Assembly (NCBI RefSeq): GCF_000972845.2
Contig: NC_040013.1
Span: forward strand, 1,788,642 to 1,852,641
DNA from: Larimichthys crocea
Lineage: Eukaryota > Chordata > Actinopteri > Sciaenidae
Length of the DNA stretch: 64,000 bases
Direction: 5' to 3'
Part shown: piece by piece, positions 55,372 to 64,000 of the stretch
Numbering within the stretch: the stretch's first letter is position 1
How the letters are laid out: every line of letters starts with the position of its first letter
Program-made: the position numbers and the translations under genes
Notes under the pieces: model-generated
What the model saw: only the letters and a program-made list of their open reading frames with translations
What the model was told of the DNA's origin: nothing
Database searches by the model: none

Positions 55372-58300
55372 TCAGATATCCTCGTCTTCCACTGTTTGTC
55401 CTGATCTCAGCTTCATGATCACCTGTCAGGAAAAAGAAAACACAAATAGATTCAGAATACTCCGTCGAACATTTTGCAACATCGTTGTAACAAATTCCAC
55501 GCACCTCTTTTAGCTGGGCGATCTCTTTGCTTTCCAAATTTCTCTGAACATTGTTGGTTATGTTCTTCGCTCTTGTTGCATAACTGGAAGGTTCAGGACA
55601 TTCGGGTGTTGTTAGTTTGTTAGCATTTGAATAAATGAAAAGATAATTCTCCCTCTCTCTTTGTCTCTTACATGAGGGATGTGAGCGTCTCATCGAGGTT
55701 GCATTCTGAAGGAGAGATGTTGACGATCATCAGGGTTTTGGCGTTTCCGCCCAGGGAGTCCTGCATCACCTGAGAGGAGGTGAAATGCACAGGTCATGTG
55801 AGGAATCACACGCAGCTTAAGGTTCATTTTACGACACTGACCTGCGTCAGCTTGCTGTTCCTGTATGGTACATGGGGCAGCTCAGCAGACAAGGCTGAGA
55901 TCACATCACCCAGAGCACTCAGAGACTTGTTAATGGAGTTGGCCTCCTGCAGAGAATTTACAGAGTTCATGAGAAAACATCTGATAAATCATCTTTATAA
56001 TTAAAACAAAACATCGAAGCAAACCTTAAGCTGGTGGTCCTTGGCTCCAGTCTTGGCTGCTCTCTCACTGCCTGCCAGGTCCACAAGGCTCAGCTTCCCT
56101 TTGCACACACTCCCATTGGTCAGATTCTTGCTCTCCACCATGATGCCAACAAGAAGATGGGAGCGGGAACTCTCCACGTTCATCTCTGGGGGAACATTCA
56201 CCATGAAAAAAAGGTTCCCAAATATTTGTCAATGGCTTAATGGGGCAATGTGTAAGATATGGCCAAAATACTTCATAATAATTATGAACAGAATGTGAGC
56301 AGCTATGAGCTCTGATGGAGAGATATCTACTGAAAGGGACAGATGCCGGCCTTAGCAACCCTGGGAAGCTCAAAAGTTCTTTGAACCTCCAACAGTTTGC
56401 TGATTTACAGTTTGGCTGCTCTGCCACTCACCACCCAGTCCAGTAATCATGTACCCAGCTGCTGCGCCCTCACACTGTAACTGTAGCTAACACAATTAAG
56501 CCAAACCATTTAACAGAGCCCTGATTGAACTGGGTGGCATGGCACAGCATCAAGGACTCACTGGTGGCAGAGATGTGTCGGTTGGCGCAGGCCTGCTGGA
56601 ACAGAGCGTAGAGTTCCTGGGCACTGGAGGCCTCCTTTGTCTCTGCTCCTTGTGCGAACACAACTCCCTTTCTGTTCCTCTTGATCTCGACCCGCCTGGC
56701 CTGGCCATGGGACTGGGACTGGGACTGTGCATGGGCCTCACCGGGCAGGCTCACAAAGAGATCCTGCAGCTTGTCGTTGTACAGCTCCAGCATATAGGCT
56801 GAAACCTGAGGTTACAGGATGAAGAGGCACAGGAACATCTGATGTCCTAAATGAGATCTAATTACACTGGTGATATACCGTCTCTTACCTTGAATTCGAA
56901 TTTGGCTCTGTTCTCCTGTATGATATCAAATATGGCATTAAAAGATCTCGGCATGATCCCAGGGTTCTTCTGGTCCTTGTCCCCAACCATGGTGAAGGTC
57001 TTCCCCGAGCCTGTCTGGCCGTATGCAAAGATACAGACGTTGTAGCCATCCATAGCCGACTGGATCAGCCTGTGTGGGAAGTATATCCCAAACTTCAGGC
57101 TCAAATTTGTTCTATGAAGTATCAGAATCAAAAGATTTGTGGCCCATTGTTCATGATACATTTCCCTCTCACCTGCTCGCGTCAAGAAACAGGTCGTCCT
57201 GAGAGGCTTCGGCGGTGAACACCTTGTCAAACTGGAACTCCCTCTGCCCCCGAGGGGTTTCCACGGTGACCGAGTACTCATCTGTTTTCTCCACGACGAT
57301 GGCGCCACCCTGTGCAACCTCCGCCCGACTCACCGGTCGAATCCGACAAAACACTCTGATTTTGCCTAAGACAAAATAAAACCTCAATAATGTAAAGAAA
57401 ACTCAGTGAGGGTTAAACTGAGAGGGCCTTACCTTTCATGTCTTCCACCATGTTGTAGTACTTCTTCCTCATTGTTCTTTCTGAAGTGTAGTTCTCGACG
57501 ATTTTATTTTTCTCCTCTTTGATTTGTTTCAGCTTGAGAGAAAACATTTCACTTCATGCATCATAGAAACAATAATGACTCCTTCATTTATGATGTGTTT
57601 TTCGAACAACATTATGTGACTAATGGTACCTCTGTCATTCCGAGCTCGTGTCGTGCCAGAACAGGAGCTGGGCAATGTTTCTGAAATACAGTTTCCTGAT
57701 GGACTGAAAGCTTGACTTGTTGCTAAAGTAAGTTAACTGTCAGCTCAGCCTGTGCTGCCTGGACACTGAGCTTTGGTATTTACAGTTCCACCAGTACCAC
57801 CAGTTGGAGGAGGTTTTGAGGCCTAGGGTGAGGGGGAGCGCAGCTGATCTCGTACCAGAACCAGAGCCAGGCAATCTATACGGGCTCAGCTGCCTCTGCA
57901 TACATGGCATAGGCTAAGAGACCGAAGAGGACTTTGAGAAGCTAAGAAGAGGAAAGGAGAGTGAGCGTGCAAGAGGAGTAAATACCAAACCTCACATAAT
58001 GTTGCTTTAAAATGGACCTGATGTGAGATTTTGACCCGACCAACCTGATCCTGCAGCGAGAGAAGCTGCTGCCCGACGAGCTTCACTCCCTCTGTGGTTC
58101 GGACCGCCCCTCGTCCCAAGACGGCCTCGAGTTCTGTGACTGCGTCGGATTCTGAGCAAGACAAAAGTTTAAAAAAAACACCAATTTGAATGAGTTAAAG
58201 GTTAAAGGTCAAAGGACGGTTGAATGCACGATAGATGATTCATATTTAAAATAATTATTTACCATTTATTTCAGGACTTTCTCCAGTTTTGATGAAGCGC

Positions 58301-61300
58301 AAAGCCAACTGAGTGGCCTCGTATTCCCTCACTGTTTCTTGTAGTAAAGACAAAGTTGACTCATATTCATCTGACCTGAAAAATAGATAATAAATCAAAT
58401 GAATGACATGATAACTGGCTCATTTTTGACTCTGGCTCTTTCTCTGGTGGTCTTATACTCTTTGTCTTCCTCGGCGTGCAGATGGTCCAGTTTCTCTCTG
58501 GCTTCGGCCAGAGCGAGCTGGTTCTCCTCGCCTATCAGTTTCAGAAGAACTCTGGTTTCAGGCACTGCCCTGCAGATTTCATGAGCCTGGAAAACAGAAT
58601 GAGCATCTTTTGGTATCAGAACAGACTAAAGTTTATATTTATAGTTTAACAGCTGAGCTGCACCTTGTGTATCAATGTGGGAAGCAGAATGGTGCAGTAA
58701 GGCAGAGCGATGGGAGGCACCGGCGTCCTCTCTTCCTCCAGCAGCTCGGTGATCTCTCTCTCCCTCTGATACAGCCTCTCTTTCAGCTGCGCCAGACGGG
58801 CTTTAGCCCCCTCTAGTGTCGGATCTGACTCCTGCAGAGAGAAACAACTTGAAGGAACATTGTGTAACTTTTCTCTCCTAAACATCTGTTACCCACACTG
58901 ACCTGTGATCAGGTGAACGGTGTCTCTGTCACTCGTACGTCTGTTCTCACTCTATGTAACTTTGGGCTCCGGGTCGGGAGAAGTACGTAACGCTTTACGG
59001 CACTAAGTCACACAGCAGCAACTATTTCACTGATTCTGGTGAAACTGGATCATATTTTATGGAGGAAATGTTTTCTGGTTTTCCCTCTGATGTCCTCCGG
59101 CTGCTCCGCCTCAACTCTCTGTGATTTACAGAGTTTATGATGGACAGTGAAGTAAACTGCTGACAGCTGTAGCTGCTGTTAGCTCAGTTTGGTAGCCGGG
59201 CTGTTTGCACTGTAAGCTCAGAGCACCGGGGGAGTATTAGTGTTTTTACCGCAGGTGTTTTGGACCACTGGGAAGAAGAAGAAGAGGCCCGGAGTGAAGC
59301 CAGTGTCGTGCCAGAACTGGAGCTAGGTAAGACGCCAATGTAACCAGGTTTAGCAGGCACAATGGACATAAAGGCAGAGGAGAAGAGAGTGAAGAGGACG
59401 CTGACGGAGGAAGCTAAGAAGAGAAAAGGAGAGAGTGAGCGAGCAAGAAGCCGCCGGACAAGAGTAAATGTGGGACTGACTTTTAGTGGTTGGTGAGAGC
59501 TTGGTGAAATAAAAGGCTGAAAGACAGACGCCGAGCTGGGCTGACTGCTGCTGGACTAGTCAGTGATAACAGCTGCTGCTGGTTCTGGTTCTGGTTCTGG
59601 GCTGACTGCTGCTGGACTAGTCAGTGATAACAGCTGCTGCTGGTGATCATAAGTAATGTAATCAGAACAAATACTCGTGTACAGCTGTTCATATTTCACA
59701 TAATTGGACGCCAGCACTGACATGTTTAATGTGGTTCTGTCAGATTGTTACCACAGCATGCTGAGAGTGCAACTCATTCCAACCCACCAGTTGTTGTGCT
59801 AAAAGCTCTTTCTCAGAGATTTCGCTTTCCTTAGCGGCTTCCTGCTCCTGTAAGGATACGGTCAACATTTCTTGGACCTTCCCCACTTCCTCTCTGGCCA
59901 TTTGCAGCTCCTGCAGGGCTGTTGAGCGTCACCTCGCATTAATAAAGGTGTTAAAATGTAAAGGTGACTTTAGATATCCATGGATGCATGTAGACTCACT
60001 GGACGCCTGGTGGGTGTGCAGAACATCCATCCTGTTGGAGAACAGTTCCATCATTTTGCTCTAAAAAGAAACAAGAAACAAAGTTGAAGTTGCCTGTTAT
60101 ACTCAGATTTGTCCACAAGGGTGTGCTCCAGTTCAGAGGAAGACATGAGAGTTTCAGTCCTCTCCAACCTTTTCTCTGTTCCACTGCAGGGCCTCCTCTT
60201 TGCTCCTCCTCCTCTCCGCTCGCTGCTCCTCCTGCAGCTGCTCGTTCTGTGCGGTCAGGGCCTGCAGGAAACAGGATGAGGCGAGGAGAGAAGTGCATAC
60301 GGCTGTTTAAAGTTTGAAGTCAGAGAGTTTCAGCTGCAGAAAACAGGACAGGGTCTGGTTGGGTCTGAAGGTGAGAGGTGAACATCACTGACCGCGACTC
60401 TCCTCTCACAGTCAACGCTCTTCTTCTCCACCTTCCCCTGGTAGATGTTCAGGATTCTCCTCAGAGTGCTCATCTTGTTCTGGTAGTGAGATGTGATCCT
60501 CTGCACGGTCCACGCCTGATCACACAAGAAGCTTTGTATTACCAATGTGTTAGGCCTTATCTCCTCTCTCACTCATATGCCTCCTCACCTGATTCTCTCG
60601 TGCCGTGATCTGAAAGTTCTCCTCCATCTCCTGCACCATTTCCAGGTGCCTCCTCTGCAGGGCTTCCATGTCCTCGGCTATCTGTTTTGGAGTTTATACA
60701 ACACAGAATAACATCCTGGTAGAACATAGTGATGAAATGCCTTGCAGGGTCACACCAGCAGCATCACGGCAGTCACGTGAGCTCGAGAAAGAGCCCGACA
60801 CAGAGAGTCTGACAGAGTGTTCATTGTGCATCTCACAGCTGAACACAGCTGGCTTGTATAGACTGATCCTGTTATAAATAAAATCTCACTGTGCTTTCCC
60901 GTGACGATGCTCATTATTTCACCTGAGTGAAGCAGAGTTCAGCGGACTCATACGGGATGTAGATCTTGTCATCTTGTGACCTCTCGGCTTCTGGGTCACT
61001 GCCGTCCGACAGCTGAGTGTCTGACGAGCCTGCAGGAGTAACATGCAGCGAATCTCAGTAACTCAACCTCAGTACATCTTTCTGCCTCATCATCATCCCT
61101 CCCTTCACACACCTTGACCTCTTGTCTAGGGCGTTTCCTTCGATTTACGCCCAACCAGCGTCTGAACGCAGACCACCTCCTCATCCACAGAGTTTTGTGA
61201 TGAATCACAGCTTGAACAAGGAAGCAAATGTTGGAGAACAGCGTGAGGAGTGAAAGGCGGGAGAAAGAAGAGGAGCAGCAAACCTGGGCACACATTTTGT

Positions 61301-62808
61301 TCGATTACCGAATTATTTTGCTATGTAGTGAATGTTCTTGACACGCCTTTTAATACTAAACAGTTGCATCATAAATCATCATCATAATAAGAGAGAAAGA
61401 CGTCTGTTCTCACACTATGTAACTTTGGGCTCCGGGTCGGGAGAAGTACGTAACGCTTTACGGCACTAAGTCACACAGCAGCAACTATTTCACTGATTCT
61501 GGTGAAACTGGATCATATTTTATGGAGGAAATGTTTTCTGGTTTTCCCTCTGATGTCCTCCGGCTGCTCCGCCTCAACTCTCTGTGATTTACAGAGTTTA
61601 TGATGGACAGTGAAGTAAACTGCTGACAGCTGTAGCTGCTGTTAGCTCAGTTTGTTAGCCGGGCTGTGAGCTCAGAGCACAGGGGGAGTGAAGAAGAAGA
61701 GGTTTACAGGCCCGGAGTGAAGCCAGTGTCGTGCCAGAACTGGAGCTAGGGTTAGAGGCCAATGTAACCGGGCTCAGCAGCCTCTATGGACATAATGGCA
61801 GAGGAGAAGAGAGCGAAGAGGACGTTGACGGAGGAAGCTAAGAAGAGAAAAGGAGAGAGTGAGCGAGGCTGAAAGACAGACGCTGAGCTGGGCTGACTGC
61901 TGTTGGACTAGGCAGTGATATCAGCTGTTGTTGACTTTAATATTCAGGTATTTCATCATTATTGTGTACAAATGAAAGTCAGGCTCGTTAAATAGTTTTA
62001 TTGGGTGTTGGGTGAACAAACCAAACCAACCAATCACCAAACACTCAGCACGTTCCCCTTGCTGCTGTCTTGCACAGAATATTTGTTTATAACACATTTA
62101 TCATTTTAATGAATAAATCAAACACATAAATCTCAGTGAAGACATTAACATTTTATTCATTCGATTTAAAACATGTTTTACATCTTTATGACGTGATTAG
62201 CATGCGGTTTATATTTACATTTCAAAATGTAGATCACTTCAATAACTGGAGTCGTTTTCCATTCACTAGTTAGTCCCTGTTTATTTTCAGTTTGAAGTTT
62301 TGAAGCCAGGCTTATCTAAAATATTGACAGACGCCTCACACTGTGAATATTTCACCACGTTTTGTCTCTCACATTCCCATCCCACCCGCGCCCCTCTTTG
62401 TCTCCTCATACAGGAATGTGGGCGTTCCGTCATGCTGTTACTTTCCTTCCAGAAACACCTTTTAGTGGAGAAACAGAAGTTATGTCAGGAATTACAGACA
62501 CCAAACACCTGAGTGAGCAGGCAGAGGTGAATGACCCCGAAGGTTTTATATGAGTTTATACAGTTTACACCTCTGTGATCGCCTGTCTGTGCTTGTTGGG
62601 GGACGTTTACTGGTCTGACCTGCCGCGCTGTCCTCGTACTGGTCAAACTGTGTGTTGTGAATTATTGGACACGGCCTCTCATCCTTCAGCTCTGGCACAC
62701 TGCCCGGTAAATCCTCCATCACCTGCGCTGCCACTGGGACCCGTCTAGGGCGTAAGGACACCTCGGGGTCCTCGGGGCAGGTCGACCTGTTAGTCGTCTC
62801 CCAGGCAA
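55372..62808 (-). CDS. Kinesin-14, C-terminal motor, KCBP/kinesin-C-like (5' end not found)
   Basis: Twenty exons read: 62808-62620, 61029-60923, 60681-60589, 60515-60393, 60261-60169, 60060-60000, 59918-59788, 58831-58664, 58586-58459, 58375-58263, 58151-58045, 57532-57433, 57365-57173, 57069-56889, 56805-56562, 56185-56025, 55946-55842, 55769-55672, 55583-55505, 55422-55372. All junctions keep frame (at least 840 residues). An N-terminal Pro/Glu-rich region and long coiled coil precede a motor starting [16 protein letters not shown]. It has the P-loop GQTGSGKT, switch I SSRSH and switch II DLAGSE, then a short acidic end VEDEDI. A C-terminal motor implies minus-end-directed movement. [24 protein letters not shown] and [14 protein letters not shown] are closest, from memory, to plant/algal KCBP and sea-urchin kinesin-C, not KIFC1-3. 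No MyTH4-FERM region was seen. The start exon may lie beyond 62.8 kb or outside the window. The donor of exon 58586-58459 is the least certain. Confidence 0.85.
57640..58005 (+). mobile_element. TLTEEA repeat family, copy I (diverged, in kinesin intron)
   Basis: A plus-oriented, older copy with GAGCTCGTGTCGTGCCAGAA, AGTTTCCTGATGGACTGAAA and a broken short frame (GAGACCGAAGAGGACTTTGA where others read TLTEEA). It ends near CTCACATAATGTTGCTTT. Confidence 0.7.
58880..59700 (+). mobile_element. TLTEEA repeat family, copy J (longest)
   Basis: The fullest plus-oriented copy, in the kinesin intron 58832-59787. The order is ACACTGACCTGTGATCAGGT, the GGGTCGGGAGAAGTACGTAA block, TTTTCCCTCTGATGTCCTCC, GCCAGTGTCGTGCCAGAACT, the short frame ([18 protein letters not shown] then GLTFSGW), then a GCTGGACTAGTCAGTGATAA block duplicated through a GGTTCT run. 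It is about 820 bp, with no clear terminal inverted repeats. Confidence 0.85.
61395..61935 (+). mobile_element. TLTEEA repeat family, copy K
   Basis: A plus-oriented copy nearly identical to copy J over its first 350 bases. It carries [20 protein letters not shown], then a deletion removes the segment after GAGCGAG. It lies in the kinesin intron 61030-62619. Confidence 0.85.
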
Positions 62809-62994
62809 CTGAGAAAAATGAAACAAGTAGATGGAGAATGACGTGAAAAGCAAATTCAGATACGCAGTAAAAGACAAACTATTGATGAAATACGTTAAGA
62901 TAGAACCATAGACTATATGTCTACCTCTACTGTCTCCTGTCTAATCTAAACTGTCAAAGTCGTGGATCCGCCCCTGGAAATTCAAGCCTGGCTG

Positions 62995-63240
62995 CTCAAA
63001 CGAGCCACCTGTAACATCACACACCTGTCAATCAAAGCGTCCACGCTCTTAATCCTGCATAACTTTAAGCCTTAATATAATGTGAACAGGTGAGTTGTAT
63101 ATAAATTCCAGTACCAGGCTGTAAACATGTTTATTTCTGCTGTGAAGTTGGACATTTGAACATGGGGACTTATGGAGACTGACTCACTTCTGGAGCCAGA
63201 CTCAAGTGGACGTTAGAGGAACTGCAGTTTTTTAACACTT
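62995..63240 (-). mobile_element. Dispersed non-coding repeat family 2, copy 3
   Basis: Has the same orientation as copy 1. It runs from GAGCCACCTGTAACATCACA through AAAGCGTCCACGCTCTTAAT and AAACATGTTTATTTCTGCTG to CAAGTGGACGTTAGAGGAAC, and is the most complete copy. Confidence 0.85.
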
Positions 63241-64000
63241 GTGCACTGGTTTCACTTTGGATAGAGCAGAATATAGATCGATATAAGACAATTTAACAAT
63301 TTTTAACCACTGACAAGACGGTTAGGTGAACAGTTTCAAAACAGCTGCTGCAGGAGAACAGATATTAAAACATCTGGACAGAAGATGATAAATGCAGAAT
63401 GCATGCCAGTCTTTATATATCCTATAAGAACCCACAGGCCTCTGTGTGCATGTACAAATACACATGTACACATATATAAGTGTATATAAAGCACACTCAA
63501 AACATTCTGCTACAGCTGGACTGACACCAGCTGTTTTGCCACTGACAGTAAAGATAAGCGTGCACACGTCGGTCTGTTTTGCAAATGTGGTTCTAGTAGA
63601 ACCCGGCTGGCCTTCGTATCCAGATCTCCAAGCAGACCCTGTCAGGAACAATGAGTTATGTTTGTTCTGCTACACTGAGTGCGCCGCTGCTTCACAACGG
63701 AGGCAGCCAAGCAGCTAAAATATTTAAACCTCGTCTAACTTCACCTGTTCATCACTCAGTGCGGCTTCTTCAACAACATATACTCTGATATCTGATACAG
63801 AAATGAACATATGGATGTCACGCAAACACCACCATGCAGATGAACACTGCCACTGTTGTAGATGTTTATTAGTTGTTGCTGTGTTTTGCACTCACGTTGT
63901 TTGCCTGCGGGGGCCACAGTGTGATGTCTCCCTACTTTCTTTCCCAGGAAGGTCAGTGCATATCCATTCTCAGCTCCGTACATTGTGAATATGAGTGCGT
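63241..64000. other. Right edge, no gene recognised
   Basis: AT-rich sequence with ACACATATA-type words near 63455-63490. The upstream exon(s) of the kinesin-14 would be expected here or beyond the window, but no exon with convincing splice sites was found. Confidence 0.5.

Noticed and set aside
61100..61295. Trp/Arg-rich minus-strand frame ([19 protein letters not shown]), considered as a kinesin exon
   Set aside because: No donor gives the phase 1 to phase 1 fit needed between the 62620 and 61029 exon boundaries, and those two exons join in frame without it.

Overview
The window is nuclear DNA from a ray-finned fish, most likely a percomorph teleost. The genes are split into short exons with GT-AG (rarely GC-AG) introns, many of them only 70-600 bp. 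The gene set (zfand5, tmc1, tmc2, cyp1d1) is vertebrate, and the spaces hold typical teleost clutter: CA, TA and CATA microsatellites, LINE 3' ends, a tRNA-derived SINE and small inverted-repeat DNA transposons. No bacterial, phage or viral genes were seen. All identifications come from reading translations and splice signals against remembered family sequences; no search was run.

Layout. From 0.6 to 7.1 kb lies zfand5 (minus strand, five coding exons), with a TATA-less GC-rich promoter near 6.7-7.1 kb. From 7.1 to 20.6 kb is a repeat-filled intergenic space with a 444-bp hAT-like MITE and a 1.1-kb array of 10-bp units. From 20.7 to 31.0 kb is tmc1 (plus, 19 coding exons) and from 34.1 to 42.5 kb is tmc2 (plus, 20 coding exons), head to tail. 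From 43.7 to 46.8 kb is a DRC2/CCDC65-like coiled-coil gene (minus, 8 exons). From 49.4 to 53.9 kb is cyp1d1 (plus, 7 coding exons). From 55.4 to at least 62.8 kb is a kinesin-14 with a C-terminal motor resembling KCBP/kinesin-C (minus, 20 exons seen, 5' end not found).

How the genes relate. TMC1 and TMC2 are pore-forming subunits of the hair-cell mechanotransduction channel; here they sit 3.2 kb apart with almost identical exon sizes across the channel core, which points to an old tandem duplication. zfand5 beside tmc1 matches the human 9q21 order, where I recall that the CYP1D1 pseudogene also lies. The DRC2-like gene and the kinesin suggest axonemal or microtubule roles, but nothing shows the genes are co-regulated.

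Repeats. One dispersed element family occurs at least eleven times on both strands. Several copies keep a short reading frame starting [17 protein letters not shown], apparently the remains of a transposon protein. A second non-coding family of about 250 bp has three copies, and one LINE family has four copies, all in the same orientation and each inside an intron.
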